Shown: positions 17,844 through 28,787, counted from the first letter of the stretch. The stretch: DNA of 64,000 nucleotides from Thiosulfatihalobacter marinus (GCF_016019955.1 NZ_JAECRZ010000002.1:405012-469011), one strand, 5' to 3'. Numbers and translations are program-made. The notes: a model not told the origin generated them from the sequence alone.

Positions 17844-18845
17844 TCAGCCCTGCCCGGCGGAAAAGCGATGCGGCGTGATGCCAAAGGCCTCGCGGAAACG
17901 TTTGGAGAAATTGCCCGCGCTTTCATAGCCGCAGGCGATGGCCACATCCACGACGGGCATGTCGGTTTCGGCCAGCAGGATGCGGGCCTTGTGCAGGCGC
18001 AATTCTTGCAGGTAGCGGCGCGGGGTTGTGTCAAGATGGGTGCGGAACAGCCGTTCCATCTGGCGACGCGACAGGCCCAATTCGCTGCACAGCGCGCCGA
18101 GGTTGATTTCGTCGTCCAGATGCGCCTCGAAATGTGCAATCAGGCGCAGCAGTTTCGGGTTGCGGGTGCCCAGGCTGGCCGAGGTCGAGCTTTGCTGGCG
18201 GTCGGTTTCCGAGCGTTGCACGGAATGCAGGCACATGTTGAGCACGGCGCGGGCCAGATCGCCGCCATGCCGGTCGTAGATCAGCCGGATGAACAGGTCG
18301 GTCGCCGCCGCGCCGCCGCCGCAGGTCAGAATGCGCTCGTCAATGGCGTATAGCTGTTCGACCGGGTCAAGATCGGGAAAGTGTTCGCGAAACGGGGGGA
18401 TGTTTTCCCAATGCAGGGTGAAGGTGCGCCCGGACAGGATCCCGGCGCGCGCCAACGTGTAGGCGCCGGTACACAGCCCCCCCACGGTGCGCCCGGTGCG
18501 CCATTGCCGGCGCAGCCAGCCAGCCACGGCGGCGGGGGTGTTGCGTTCGGGTTCGACGCCCGAGCAGACGAAGATCGCGGCGGTTTGCGGGGTGTCGGCC
18601 AGTGCGGAATCGATCCCGATCTCGATCCCGTTGGAACAGCGCATATTGGCCCCGGTTTCGGACATTGTGGTCCAGGAATAAAGGCTTTGCCCCGTCAGCT
18701 GGTTGGCAATGCGCAGCGGCTCGATGGCCGAGGTAAAGGCCAGCATCGACAGGTTGGGCAGCAACACGAAGACAATCGGATCCGGCGCGGCCACCGGGGG
18801 CAAAGGGACATGGGCGACGCCTTTGGGGACGATGGGATCTGGCAT
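17844..18845 (-). CDS. GlxA-family (DJ-1/PfpI + AraC HTH) transcriptional regulator
   Basis: A 333-residue regulator. Residues about 15-190 form a DJ-1/PfpI-like domain, with FVLLPNLSMLAFTSAIEPLRIAN at the start, the nucleophile-elbow-like IFVCSGVE and TVGGLCTGAYTLARAGIL. Residues about 225-325 form an AraC-type double HTH, with LSRRQMERLFRTHLDTTPRRYLQELRL and VAIACGYESAGNFSKRFREAFG. Relatives (GlxA, ArgR-like, GbdR) sense nitrogenous compounds such as betaines or arginine; which one applies here cannot be read from the sequence. The start at 18845 avoids a Met-initiated but non-conserved extension. Confidence 0.9.
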   Translation of the reverse strand: MPDPIVPKGVAHVPLPPVAAPDPIVFVLLPNLSMLAFTSAIEPLRIANQLTGQSLYSWTTMSETGANMRCSNGIEIGIDSALADTPQTAAIFVCSGVEPERNTPAAVAGWLRRQWRTGRTVGGLCTGAYTLARAGILSGRTFTLHWENIPPFREHFPDLDPVEQLYAIDERILTCGGGAAATDLFIRLIYDRHGGDLARAVLNMCLHSVQRSETDRQQSSTSASLGTRNPKLLRLIAHFEAHLDDEINLGALCSELGLSRRQMERLFRTHLDTTPRRYLQELRLHKARILLAETDMPVVDVAIACGYESAGNFSKRFREAFGITPHRFSAGQG

Positions 18846-18964
18846 GGCGGCCTTGCACAATTGGGGCGGAACTAGCGTATAGAATAGCGCAAGCTGCGGT
18901 GGCTGCAATGGAGACAAAAAAGCGGTTGCACGGCGCATCTTCTGGCGCTATTTCCACCGTCACC

Positions 18965-19040
<76 letters not shown>

Positions 19041-19327
19041 TTCCCCCATCGATCCCCGTGACAGGATACCAACCGGAACGGTCCGGGCTTGGGGTTTGCC
19101 GTGATCGATGCGCGGGCGCGCGGTGGTGGGGCCTGACGAGATGGTACGGGCGGCGGCAGATACGTGGGAAATCGCTGCGTCCCGAAGCCGGGCGCCCGGG
19201 GCGGGCAGGCGTTGGAAAAAGACGGGAAAAATCTTCGACATGGGCGGTCATATACGCTTGACGCGCCAGAGTGGGGCGCATAAACCACGGCTCACGCTGA
19301 CGGGCACCGCCCGAAAGCGGGCAGTGA

Positions 19328-19404
19328 GCGGTTGTAGCTCAGTTGGTTAGAGTACCGGCCTGTCACGCCGGGGGTCGCGGGTTCGAGCCCCGTCAACCGC
19401 GCCA
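19328..19404 (+). tRNA. tRNA-Asp (GTC), copy 1
   Basis: The acceptor stem GCGGTTG/CAACCGC, anticodon stem CCGGC/GCCGG with loop CTGTCAC (anticodon GTC), T-arm and encoded CCA (19402-19404) form a standard 77-base gene. It is identical to the copy 61 bases downstream. Confidence 0.95.
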
Positions 19405-19465
19405 CCGCTGCCAGCCCCGATCCGGGGGTCCGCAAGGAAACCGGATCACGCCGAAAGGCCCATGC

Positions 19466-19542
19466 GCGGTTGTAGCTCAGTTGGTTAGAGTACCGGCCTG
19501 TCACGCCGGGGGTCGCGGGTTCGAGCCCCGTCAACCGCGCCA
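19466..19542 (+). tRNA. tRNA-Asp (GTC), copy 2
   Basis: This 77-base gene is identical to the one at 19328-19404, with anticodon GTC and encoded CCA (19540-19542). The two share a tandem arrangement and are probably co-transcribed. Confidence 0.95.
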
Positions 19543-19742
19543 CTTTCTCTCTTGTAAATCGTTGACCGAGATTGGATCCCGAAGCCGGGCAACATATGCG
19601 CGATATGGCGCCTTGGTAAATTTCCGATGCGCCGGGCAGGGTTTGCCGGGCCAAGCTACCGGTTTGAAATCCAACCTGATTTCTGGGAAAGCACCCGGTT
19701 TTCAAGGTGAGAACCGGGCCGAAATTCGCCACGAATTTCGTT

Positions 19743-21116
19743 TCAGCGGGTCAGCGCGTCCAGAATTCTCGCCCAGCTGCGGGTGCCCTTGTGAAAGCTT
19801 TCCAGGTCATATTTCTCGTTGGGCGAGTGGATCTGATCGTCGTCCCTGCCAAAACCGATCAGCATCGAATCGACGCCGAGTATTTCCTTGAAATAGCCGG
19901 CAATCGGGATCGATCCGCCGCAGCCGACATAGGCAGCGGCCCGGGGCCATTCATCGCTGAGCGCCTGGCGGGCCTTTTCGAACGCGGGGTGGTCGATCGA
20001 CATTTGAGAGGCTGGAGAGCCTTTTTCGGTGCGGTACGCCACCGAGAATCCGTCCGGCAGGTAGCTTTCCAGATGTGTGCGGAAGGCCGCGCGAATCCTG
20101 TCCGGATCCTGTTGCCCGACCAGGCGGAACGAGACTTTGGCCGACGCCTGGCTGGGCAGGACGGTCTTGAACCCGTCGCCGGTATAACCGCCCCAGATGC
20201 CGTTCACATCGCAGGTTGGCCGGGACCAGATCTGTTCCAGCGGGGTCCGGTTCTGTTCGCCCGCGGGGGTGGCCAGGCCGACATCCCCAAGGTATTTGGC
20301 GTGATCGAAATTCAGCCCCTGCCACTGCGCGCGCACCGCGTCGGGCAATTCGGGCACATCATCATAAAAGCCGGGCAGGGTGACGGCGCCGGTTTCGTCG
20401 TGCAGATCGGCCAGCGCGCGGGTGAGAATGCGAATCGGGTTCATGGCAATGCCGCCATACATGCCCGAATGCAGATCGCGGCTGGGGCCGGTGATGGTGA
20501 AATCCTCGGCCAGCAGGCCGCGCAGCATCGTGGTGATCGCCGGCACGGCACTTTCAAAGAGACCGGTGTCGCAGATCAGGGCAATGTCCGATGTCAACTC
20601 TTCTGCGTTTTCCTGCATGAACGGCACCAGCGAGGGCGAGCCCGATTCTTCCTCGCCTTCCAGGAAGACCGTGATGCGGCAGGGCAGCGCACCGTTCTCG
20701 GCCTTCCAGGCGCGGCAGGCTTCGATGAAGGTCATCAGCTGGCCCTTGTCATCGGATGCGCCGCGGGCGCGGATCACCTTGCCCGCCGGCGTGTCCTCGA
20801 TGGCGGGATCGAACGGATCCCGGTCCCACAATTCCAGCGGATCGACAGGCTGCACGTCGTAATGTCCGTAAAACAGCAGATGCGGCCCGTTGCCCTCGAA
20901 ATGCGCCACGACCATGGGGTGGCCGGGTGTGAGGCGCTTTTCCGCTTTGGCGCCAATGCTTTGCAGATCGGCCACCAGCCAGTCAGCGGCAGTTTGGCAT
21001 TCGCCCTGAAAGGCGGGATCGGTGGAAATCGAGGGAATGCGCAAAAGCTCCATCAGGCGCTCCAGGGCGCGGGGCATCTCCTGGTCGATGCGGGTGAGGA
21101 CGGATTCAAGCGACAT
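19743..21116 (-). CDS. M20-family metallopeptidase (dipeptidase-like)
   Basis: This 457-residue zinc peptidase belongs to the M20 clan. The metal-binding and catalytic residues sit in the expected motifs: LLFYGHYDVQPVDP (first His ligand and Asp), ARGASDDKGQLM (bridging Asp), and VFLEGEEESGSPSL (catalytic Glu followed by a Glu ligand). The dimerisation domain contains GLLAEDFTITGPSRDLHSGMYGG. No signal peptide is visible, so it acts in the cytosol, probably on dipeptides or N-acyl amino acids. The exact substrate cannot be assigned. It is transcribed away from hemA and shares with it the upstream region that contains an FNR-type box. Confidence 0.9.
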   Translation of the reverse strand: MSLESVLTRIDQEMPRALERLMELLRIPSISTDPAFQGECQTAADWLVADLQSIGAKAEKRLTPGHPMVVAHFEGNGPHLLFYGHYDVQPVDPLELWDRDPFDPAIEDTPAGKVIRARGASDDKGQLMTFIEACRAWKAENGALPCRITVFLEGEEESGSPSLVPFMQENAEELTSDIALICDTGLFESAVPAITTMLRGLLAEDFTITGPSRDLHSGMYGGIAMNPIRILTRALADLHDETGAVTLPGFYDDVPELPDAVRAQWQGLNFDHAKYLGDVGLATPAGEQNRTPLEQIWSRPTCDVNGIWGGYTGDGFKTVLPSQASAKVSFRLVGQQDPDRIRAAFRTHLESYLPDGFSVAYRTEKGSPASQMSIDHPAFEKARQALSDEWPRAAAYVGCGGSIPIAGYFKEILGVDSMLIGFGRDDDQIHSPNEKYDLESFHKGTRSWARILDALTR

Positions 21117-21215
21117 TGGATGCTCCTGACGTTACGACAAATACGGGTGCGACCGGGCGAGCCTATCATCGCGGTTCGAAGTGTCCAGATCATCGCCACT
21201 CAAGGGGTTTCCCTC

Positions 21216-21229
21216 TTGACTTGAGTCAA
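21216..21229. promoter_or_regulatory. FNR/FnrL-type box upstream of hemA
   Basis: TTGACTTGAGTCAA (21216-21229) is a perfect inverted repeat matching the FNR pattern TTGAN-N4-NTCAA. It lies 133 bases before the hemA start and 100 bases before the oppositely oriented peptidase start. In Rhodobacter sphaeroides hemA is known to be under FnrL control, so hemA is the likely target. Confidence 0.75.
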
Positions 21230-21361
21230 TGTAGGTAAGCGGGACAATTTGTTACCTGTTGTCCCAAAGATGCGTAGGATATATGTATTCAGGGACTTGA
21301 ATGGTTGCCAGCCGGAAACGCGCATCCTCTGGGCTGGCAATCGGATGTGGAGGACACCCGC

Positions 21362-22585
21362 GTGGACTATACTGCTCAGCTAGATGTTGCCATCCAGCGA
21401 CTGCATGACGAAGGCCGGTACCGGACTTTTATCGATATTGAACGCGAGCAGGGGAATTTCCCGCACGCGGTCTGGAACAAGCCTGACGGCACCACGCAGC
21501 CTGTCACCGTCTGGTGTGGCAATGATTATCTGGGCATGGGCCAGCATCCCGCCGTTCTTGCGGCGATGCATGAGGCGGTAGACGCCACCGGCGCCGGTTC
21601 CGGCGGGACGCGCAACATTTCGGGCACCACGGCCTATCACAAGCGGCTGGAGGCCGAGCTGGCCGATCTGCACGGCAAGGAAGCGGCGCTGCTGTTCACC
21701 AGCGCGTACATTGCCAATGACGCCACGCTTTCCACCCTGCCCAAGCTGTTTCCGGGGCTGATCATCTATTCGGACGCGCTGAACCACGCCTCGATGATCG
21801 AAGGTGTGCGGCGCAACGGCGGGGCCAAGCGGATCTTTCGTCACAATGACGTGGCCCATCTGCGCGAATTGCTGGCCGCCGACGATCCGGCCGCGCCCAA
21901 GCTGATCGCGTTCGAATCCGTCTATTCCATGGATGGCGATTTCGGCCCGATCGAGGAAATTTGCGATCTGGCCGATGAATTCGGCGCGCTGACCTATATC
22001 GACGAAGTTCACGCGGTGGGCATGTACGGCCCGCGCGGCGGCGGCGTGACCGAGCGGGATCGGCTCGCGCATCGCATCGACATTATCAACGGAACCCTGG
22101 CCAAGGCCTTTGGCGTGATGGGCGGTTATATCGCGGCTTCGGCAAAGATGTGTGACGCGGTCCGCTCTTATGCGCCCGGTTTTATCTTTACCACGTCGCT
22201 GCCGCCGGCGGTGGCGGCGGGGGCGGCGGCCTCGGTGCGTCATCTCAAGTCCGATCAGGCGCGTCGCGACCGGCACCAGGAACAGGCGAAGGTGCTCAAG
22301 CTGCGGCTCAAGGGTCTGGGGCTGCCGATCATCGACCATGGCAGCCATATCGTGCCAGTGATCGTGGGCGATCCGGTGCATACCAAAAAGCTGAGCGACA
22401 TGCTGTTGGAAAATTACGGCATCTACGTGCAGCCGATCAATTTCCCGACCGTGCCACGCGGCACCGAACGGCTGCGGTTTACGCCGTCGCCCGTGCATGG
22501 ACCAAAGGAAATGGACGCGCTGGTCCATGCCATGGACGAGTTGTGGAGCCACTGTGCGCTGAATCGTGCCGAATTGGCGGGCTGA
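21362..22585 (+). CDS. hemA: 5-aminolevulinate synthase
   Basis: HemA condenses glycine and succinyl-CoA to 5-aminolevulinate, the first step of heme and corrinoid synthesis in alphaproteobacteria (Shemin pathway). A GTG start at 21362 gives 407 residues, the usual length; GGAGGA at 21349-21354 lies 7 bases upstream, and the encoded N-terminus ([22 protein letters not shown]) is family-like. The PLP Lys is 248, in [14 protein letters not shown], the same number as in Rhodobacter HemA. The glycine-rich [12 protein letters not shown] and [15 protein letters not shown] are also present. Oxygen control is suggested by the FNR-type box upstream. Confidence 0.96.
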   Translation: MDYTAQLDVAIQRLHDEGRYRTFIDIEREQGNFPHAVWNKPDGTTQPVTVWCGNDYLGMGQHPAVLAAMHEAVDATGAGSGGTRNISGTTAYHKRLEAELADLHGKEAALLFTSAYIANDATLSTLPKLFPGLIIYSDALNHASMIEGVRRNGGAKRIFRHNDVAHLRELLAADDPAAPKLIAFESVYSMDGDFGPIEEICDLADEFGALTYIDEVHAVGMYGPRGGGVTERDRLAHRIDIINGTLAKAFGVMGGYIAASAKMCDAVRSYAPGFIFTTSLPPAVAAGAAASVRHLKSDQARRDRHQEQAKVLKLRLKGLGLPIIDHGSHIVPVIVGDPVHTKKLSDMLLENYGIYVQPINFPTVPRGTERLRFTPSPVHGPKEMDALVHAMDELWSHCALNRAELAG

Positions 22586-22695
22586 TCCCCGCCGCATGTG
22601 CAAAACCCATTGCCTTGTGGTAGGATGCGCTTAACAAGTGGACCGATCCGAATCGTGGGACGGTAGCGGGTCGGCGTGGATATGGGGCATATGGC

Positions 22696-23898
22696 ATGAT
22701 CGGGCGCAAGGGACAGCGCATACCCGAAGTGACAGAGGAGAGGCCGAGAGGCTTCGACGATTTCGACCTGAGTCTTGGTGACGTGATGCGGGGCGAGCGC
22801 GCGACTCTGGGCAAATCTCTTCTGGATGTGCAACGCGAACTGCGTATTCGCGCCGCTTACGTGTCTGCCATCGAAAACTGCGATCCCAGCGCGTTTGAAA
22901 CGCCCGGCTTCATTGCCGGGTATGTGCGTTCCTACGCGCGTTATCTGGGCATGAACCCGGAAGAGGCCTTTGCCCAGTTTTGCGCGGAAAGCGGTTTCTC
23001 CACCGCGCATGGCATGTCGGCCGAGGCATCGACCATGCGAAAGGCGGATATCGTCGTTCCGCTGAAATCTTCGGACCCGTTTGCCACCCCCAATATGCCA
23101 TTCACCCCGATCCAGGATTCGATCCTGTCGCGGATCGAGCCGCGCGCCATTGGATCTTCGCTTGTGCTGGTCGCGCTGATCGCGGCCATTGGCTATGGCG
23201 GCTGGAGCGTTCTGAACGAGATTCAGCGGGTCACGCTGGCCCCGGTAGAGCAAAAACCTGTCGTCCTGTCAGATCTTGATCCGGTGGCGGAAGCCGGCGT
23301 TTCTGGGTCGGCATTGAACAGCGGCGGTGATCGGGAAACGGCGGGCGTATTCGCGCCGCCCAGCGAGGCGCTGGACCGGCTGTATCGCCCGCAGGCGCTG
23401 GACGTGCCGGTGCTGGTTTCGCGCGATGCGCCGATCTCGCAGCTAGATCCGGACAGTATCGGCGCGTTCACGCCGGAACCGCCACGCCTGGCGTTCGCGC
23501 CATTGCCCGTCGACGCCCCGGTAACGGCCCCCAAGGTTGTCGAGGATGCGGCGCCCGAAATCGTGGTCATGGCGGTGCGCCCTGCCTGGGTAAGGATCCG
23601 GGCGGCGGACGGAACGGTTCTGTTCGAAAAGATTCTGGATGCGGGCGAGGAATACGTTCTGCCGGCAACCGAAGACCCGCCGACGCTGCGGGCCGGTATG
23701 TCCGGTTCGCTGTATTTCAAGCTGAACGGCGAGCTGTTCGGCCCGGCGGGCGAGGGTTCGAATACGGTGCGCGACCTGGCGCTGGACATGGACGCCCTGC
23801 GCGAGGGGTATGACGTTGCCGATCTGGACGGTGACCCGGAACTGGCCCGGATCGTGGCGCTGGCCATCGCCGATAGCGTGGCGGTTCAGGGGGACTGA
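22696..23898 (+). CDS. RodZ-like HTH membrane protein
   Basis: A 400-residue bitopic membrane protein. Residues about 25-95 hold an Xre-type HTH of the RodZ family (GDVMRGERATLGKSLLDVQRELRIRAAYVSAIENCDPSAF, then GYVRSYARYLGMNPE). A single membrane helix (about 155-175, SSLVLVALIAAIGYGGWSV) follows. After a proline-rich periplasmic linker comes a DUF4115-type C-terminal domain, with WVRIRAADGTVLFEKILDAGEEYVLP at about residues 295-320. RodZ proteins link the MreB cytoskeleton to the wall-synthesis complex and set cell shape. The order rodZ-ispG is common in alphaproteobacteria and supports the call. Confidence 0.85.
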   Translation: MIGRKGQRIPEVTEERPRGFDDFDLSLGDVMRGERATLGKSLLDVQRELRIRAAYVSAIENCDPSAFETPGFIAGYVRSYARYLGMNPEEAFAQFCAESGFSTAHGMSAEASTMRKADIVVPLKSSDPFATPNMPFTPIQDSILSRIEPRAIGSSLVLVALIAAIGYGGWSVLNEIQRVTLAPVEQKPVVLSDLDPVAEAGVSGSALNSGGDRETAGVFAPPSEALDRLYRPQALDVPVLVSRDAPISQLDPDSIGAFTPEPPRLAFAPLPVDAPVTAPKVVEDAAPEIVVMAVRPAWVRIRAADGTVLFEKILDAGEEYVLPATEDPPTLRAGMSGSLYFKLNGELFGPAGEGSNTVRDLALDMDALREGYDVADLDGDPELARIVALAIADSVAVQGD

Positions 23899-24003
23899 TC
23901 ACCGCCGTGCCCGGACGCGTTGGCAATATCCCGATCGTGACTTCAACAGCGCGCCGAAAGGCACTAGACAGGCTCTGAATCGCATCTGGCGAAGGGCTTT
24001 GAC

Positions 24004-25122
24004 ATGTCGATGAACCACATCCGCCCCTGGCGCAATATCGAGCGGCGCAAATCGCGCCAGATCATGGTGGGCAACGTGCCGGTTGGCGGCGATGCCCCGA
24101 TCGCGGTCCAGACGATGACCAATACCAACAGCAGCGACGTGCGCGCCACGCTGGGCCAGGTGCTGGCCGCTGCCGAGGCCGGCGCCGATATCGTGCGCGT
24201 GTCAACCCCGGACCAGGCGGCCACAACGGCGCTGCGTGATATCGTGCGCGAAAGCCCGGTGCCGATCGTGGCCGACATCCACTTTCACTACAGACGCGCC
24301 ATCGAGGCCGCCGAGGCCGGCGCGGCCTGCCTGCGGATCAATCCGGGCAATATCGGCGATCAGCAACGGGTGCGCGACGTGATCCGGGCAGCCAGGGACC
24401 ATGGCTGCTCGATCCGCATCGGGGTGAATGCCGGATCGCTGGAGAAACACCTGCTGGACAAATACGGCGAGCCTTGCCCGGATGCCATGGTCGAAAGCGG
24501 CCTGGAACATATCAGGATATTGCAGGACAACGATTTTCACGAGTTCAAGATCAGCGTCAAAGCCAGCGACGTGTTCATGTCGGCGGCGGCCTACCAGATG
24601 CTGGCCGAGGCCACGGATGCCCCCATTCACCTCGGGATCACCGAGGCGGGGGGCTTTGTCAGCGGCACGATCAAATCCGCCATCGGGCTGGGCCAGCTGC
24701 TGTGGATGGGCATCGGCGACACGTTGCGTGTCAGCCTCAGCGCCGACCCGGTCGAAGAGGTGAAGGTCGGCTTCGAGATCCTGAAATCCCTGGGCCTGCG
24801 CCATCGCGGGGTCAATATCATCTCCTGCCCCAGCTGCGCGCGACAGGGATTCGACGTGATCAGGGTTGTGGAAACACTGGAAAAACGGCTGGCGCATATT
24901 CACACACCGATGAGCCTGTCGATCATTGGCTGCGTGGTCAATGGCCCCGGCGAGGCGCTGATGACCGATATCGGCTTCACCGGCGGCGGCGCGGGGTCTG
25001 GCATGGTCTACCTGGCGGGCAAGCAAAGCCACAAGCTGTCCAATGACCAGATGGTGGACCACATCGTCGAACAGGTCGAAAGACGCGCCGCCGAAATCGC
25101 CGCGGACAAGGCGGCGGAATAG
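24004..25122 (+). CDS. ispG: 4-hydroxy-3-methylbut-2-enyl diphosphate synthase (flavodoxin/ferredoxin)
   Basis: IspG (GcpE) converts methylerythritol cyclodiphosphate to HMBPP, the penultimate step of the MEP isoprenoid pathway. The 372-residue length is standard. The N-terminal TIM-barrel-like part starts [28 protein letters not shown]. The C-terminal [4Fe-4S] domain has its cysteines in [12 protein letters not shown] and in [13 protein letters not shown], the latter including the conserved Glu. It follows rodZ by 105 bases. No strong terminator was seen after it. Confidence 0.97.
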   Translation: MSMNHIRPWRNIERRKSRQIMVGNVPVGGDAPIAVQTMTNTNSSDVRATLGQVLAAAEAGADIVRVSTPDQAATTALRDIVRESPVPIVADIHFHYRRAIEAAEAGAACLRINPGNIGDQQRVRDVIRAARDHGCSIRIGVNAGSLEKHLLDKYGEPCPDAMVESGLEHIRILQDNDFHEFKISVKASDVFMSAAAYQMLAEATDAPIHLGITEAGGFVSGTIKSAIGLGQLLWMGIGDTLRVSLSADPVEEVKVGFEILKSLGLRHRGVNIISCPSCARQGFDVIRVVETLEKRLAHIHTPMSLSIIGCVVNGPGEALMTDIGFTGGGAGSGMVYLAGKQSHKLSNDQMVDHIVEQVERRAAEIAADKAAE

Positions 25123-25190
25123 CCAGCACGAATCAGGGTTAACAACCTGAAAAACATTGGTTTTCGCAATCGGCAAACTGTCGGCGCCAC

Positions 25191-25207
25191 GTCGGTATCG
25201 CGTCGGT
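25191..25207. repeat. Short GTCGGT-type repeat, copy 1
   Basis: GTCGGTATCGCGTCGGT at 25191-25207 matches TCGGTATCACGTCGGT at 53161-53176 with one change. Both lie just after the end of a + strand gene that converges on a - strand gene. Confidence 0.45.
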
Positions 25208-25258
25208 GCCCGCGGGCAGAAAACGCGCCGTTAACCCGGCGCGCGCCCTTCCGCTTTC

Positions 25259-25300
25259 AGTGTTCCGAAAATACTCAAAAAGGCTCGGCGCAGCCGAGCC
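25259..25300 (-). terminator. Terminator of the LuxR-type regulator, carrying the repeat tail
   Basis: Read on the - strand, the hairpin GGCTCGGC-TGC-GCCGAGCC (25300-25282) is followed by TTTTT and then GAGTATTTTCGGAACACTGAA, which is the tail of the dispersed intergenic repeat. It is 66 bases after the stop of the regulator gene at 25366 and works as its intrinsic terminator. Confidence 0.8.
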
Positions 25301-25365
25301 ACGCCCAACGCCTGGGGGCGCAGCTGTGCTGCGTCTTCAGGGGGCGGGAGACCGCCGCGCCGGGT

Positions 25366-26007
25366 TCACAGACCGCCGGTGCCCTGCAAAACGCCATGTT
25401 CCAAGGCATAGCGGGTCAGCCCGGCGGTCGAGGAGATGCCCAGCTTGCGCTTGATGTTCTTGCGGTGCGTTTCCACGGTGCGCACCGAAATGTTCAGCAC
25501 CGCCGCCACTTCCTTGTTGGATTGTCCCTGCGCAAGTTGCAGCAGCACGGTCTGTTCGCGGCTGGTCAGCTGCTCGCGCGCGCTGCCCTCGGGCGGTTCC
25601 AGCGAGCCGCGCGCGCCGGTGCACAGATAGCGCTCGCCGCGCATCACCGCGTCGATGGCGGTCTTGATTTCGTCGGTCTGCACATCCTTGAGCACATAGC
25701 CCATCGCACCATGGCTGAGCGCGGTCGAAATGTATTCCGGGCTGTCATGCATCGACAACACGAGAATGCGCAGATCGGGGTCGGTTTCCAAAAGCATTTC
25801 GGTGGCGGTCAGCCCGCCGATTTCGGGCATGTTGAGATCCATCAGGATCACGTCCGGGGTCAGACGGGGCAGGGTGTCCACCGCCTCGCGCCCGTTGGAC
25901 AGCACTCCGACGACGTAAATATCGTCATAGCTTTCCAGTATCGACTGGATACCTTCGGCCACCATCGGGTGGTCGTCGACAATGGCGACACGGATCGGAT
26001 CGTTCAT
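25366..26007 (-). CDS. NarL/LuxR-family response regulator
   Basis: A 213-residue two-component regulator. The receiver (1-120) has DDHP at 11-14, phosphoacceptor Asp57 (ILMDLNMP) and the KD motif in YVLKDVQTDE (about 107). The C-terminal LuxR-type HTH (about 148-208) reads LTSREQTVLLQLAQGQSNKEVAAVLNISVRTVETHRKNIKRKLG. Its start overlaps the stop of the cognate kinase by 4 bases, so the kinase is translated first. The divergent gene beyond the kinase encodes a TakP-type TRAP binding protein, the probable target. Confidence 0.92.
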   Translation of the reverse strand: MNDPIRVAIVDDHPMVAEGIQSILESYDDIYVVGVLSNGREAVDTLPRLTPDVILMDLNMPEIGGLTATEMLLETDPDLRILVLSMHDSPEYISTALSHGAMGYVLKDVQTDEIKTAIDAVMRGERYLCTGARGSLEPPEGSAREQLTSREQTVLLQLAQGQSNKEVAAVLNISVRTVETHRKNIKRKLGISSTAGLTRYALEHGVLQGTGGL

Positions 26008-27431
26008 GCGCTGGCCTTTCTTGTTTTTTCGGGGCCGTCATCCTGCGGCGTCAGAATGTGGGTCAGCGGCACTTCGGCGACGATCACGGTGCCGGTGCGG
26101 CTGGAGAGGATGCGCAGCGTGCCGTCCAGCTGTTCGACGCGCTCCTGCATGTTGCGCAGGCCCAGCCCGCCCCGCGCATTGCCATTCCGGTCCAGGGGAA
26201 TGCCATGGCCATTGTCCGAGATGCGCAGGGTGGCGCCGCGCTTGTGGCCCCGTACATCGACCGTGACTCTGGTGGCATTGGCGTGGCGCTCGATATTGGT
26301 CAACGCCTCCTGGGCAATGCGATACAATGCGATCTTGGCGTCGGGATCAAGGCGGTTGCGGAAAACCACGGTTTCAAAGCGGGTTTCGATGCCGGTGCGG
26401 GCGCCAAAATCGTCGGTCAGGGCCTTGATCGCCGGGCCAAGGCCAAGATCGTCCAGCACGCCGGGGCGCAGATCGCGGGAAATGCGGCGCACTTCCTGGA
26501 TGGCGCCCGACAGGTGCTCCAGCCCCTTGTCCAGCATCTGGGGCGCGCGCGCGTCACCGCTGGCAAAGCGGCGCCGCGCGGTATCCAGCGCATAGCGCAC
26601 GCCGACAAGGATCTGGCTGATACCGTCATGCAGCTCGCGCGCCACGCGGCCGCGCTCTTCTTCCTGGGCATCGAAAACGCGCTGGGTCAGCGCCTTGAGC
26701 TTGGCATCCGCCAGGCGGCGTTCGCGAACGGTGATCACCATGCCGGAAAGAAACACCAGCAACAGTGCCGCGACGGTGATTGCCACGATATAAAACGAGG
26801 TGCGCCGCACCCGTTCCTCGACTTCGGCGCGGGAGGCGGCGACGCTTTCGAGAACGTCGTCGATGAAAACCCCCGTGCCCACCACCCAGCGCCAATCCTG
26901 AAACCCGATCGAATAAGTGACCATGCGCGCGGTTTCCCCGGTGCTGGGTTTGATCCAGTCAAAGCTGTGATACCCCCCGCCCGAGCGGGCGAGGGTGATC
27001 AGCTTGTCGGTGATGGGCGTGCCGTTCAGATCTGTCATGCCCTTCCAGTTCTTGCCGATGAGATAGGTCTGGCGCGGGCTGACAAGGTTGTTGCCAGAAT
27101 AGTCGAAGACATAGAAATAGCCGTCCTGCCCGTAAAGCATGGCCGACAGGATCTGGGTTACGGCCAGTTTGGCATCTTCGTCATCCGGCGCGGCCCGCCC
27201 GTAGATATTGATAAAGGCGGTGCGGGCCAGCGAGAGGTAATTTTTCAGTTCGGCCTTCTTTGCCTCGATCAGCTTGGTCTCGAGCGCGCGGATCTCGCGC
27301 TCGGCCAGCTGACGCGACTGGGAGGCGACAAGCACGGAAATTGCGGCCACCGCCAAAATCAGCGGGACAGTGGCCAGCATGAAGAGCTTTTGCCCATAAG
27401 ACAGGCGCAGATGCGAAAGAAGGCGGCGCAT
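26004..27431 (-). CDS. Cache-domain histidine kinase (HisKA_3 type)
   Basis: A 475-residue membrane sensor. The first membrane helix is at about 15-37. A periplasmic single-Cache (sCache_2) domain spans about 45-210 and includes YGQDGYFYVFDYSGNNLVSP and WRWVVGTGVFIDDV. The second helix is at about 213-236. The cytosolic half has a HisKA_3 phosphoacceptor helix with His268 (RVARELHDGISQI) and an ATPase domain with GLRNMQERVEQLDG. Cache_2 sensors often bind small carboxylates. With the adjacent TakP-type transporter, a 2-oxo acid or related carboxylate is a reasonable guess at the ligand. Confidence 0.9.
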   Translation of the reverse strand: MRRLLSHLRLSYGQKLFMLATVPLILAVAAISVLVASQSRQLAEREIRALETKLIEAKKAELKNYLSLARTAFINIYGRAAPDDEDAKLAVTQILSAMLYGQDGYFYVFDYSGNNLVSPRQTYLIGKNWKGMTDLNGTPITDKLITLARSGGGYHSFDWIKPSTGETARMVTYSIGFQDWRWVVGTGVFIDDVLESVAASRAEVEERVRRTSFYIVAITVAALLLVFLSGMVITVRERRLADAKLKALTQRVFDAQEEERGRVARELHDGISQILVGVRYALDTARRRFASGDARAPQMLDKGLEHLSGAIQEVRRISRDLRPGVLDDLGLGPAIKALTDDFGARTGIETRFETVVFRNRLDPDAKIALYRIAQEALTNIERHANATRVTVDVRGHKRGATLRISDNGHGIPLDRNGNARGGLGLRNMQERVEQLDGTLRILSSRTGTVIVAEVPLTHILTPQDDGPEKTRKASA

Positions 27432-27681
27432 GTATGATTCGTTACGTTGCTTTGACGCCGAATCCTAGGGGCGAATCGGTGCAAACACCCGCTCAAAGCG
27501 TGGATCTACGTAGAAATACGGGATGAATTGGTGAAGTTTTTTGCCCAACCGGCGGTCAACTACGCAGAACTAGGTATTTCCAAACCCGTGCCTGCGAGGA
27601 TAGGGTTTGCACACTTAAACGATCCGTCCGAAGAGCGAAAAGACTGTTCGGGCTGAACTTAATTCTGGGAGGAAGAACCTA
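27432..27681. promoter_or_regulatory. Divergent control region of the kinase/regulator and the TRAP operon
   Basis: The 250-base gap holds two near-identical 13-base direct repeats, CTACGTAGAAATA at 27506-27518 and CTACGCAGAACTA at 27560-27572 (pattern CTACGYAGAAMTA), 54 bases apart, about five helical turns. The first contains the palindrome CTACGTAG. They are candidate binding sites for the NarL-type regulator. A purine-rich Shine-Dalgarno (GGGAGGAAG) precedes the binding-protein start. No gene is visible. Confidence 0.5.
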
Positions 27682-28764
<1,083 letters not shown>

Positions 28765-28787
28765 GCCCTTGTATTGCTAAGCAAACT

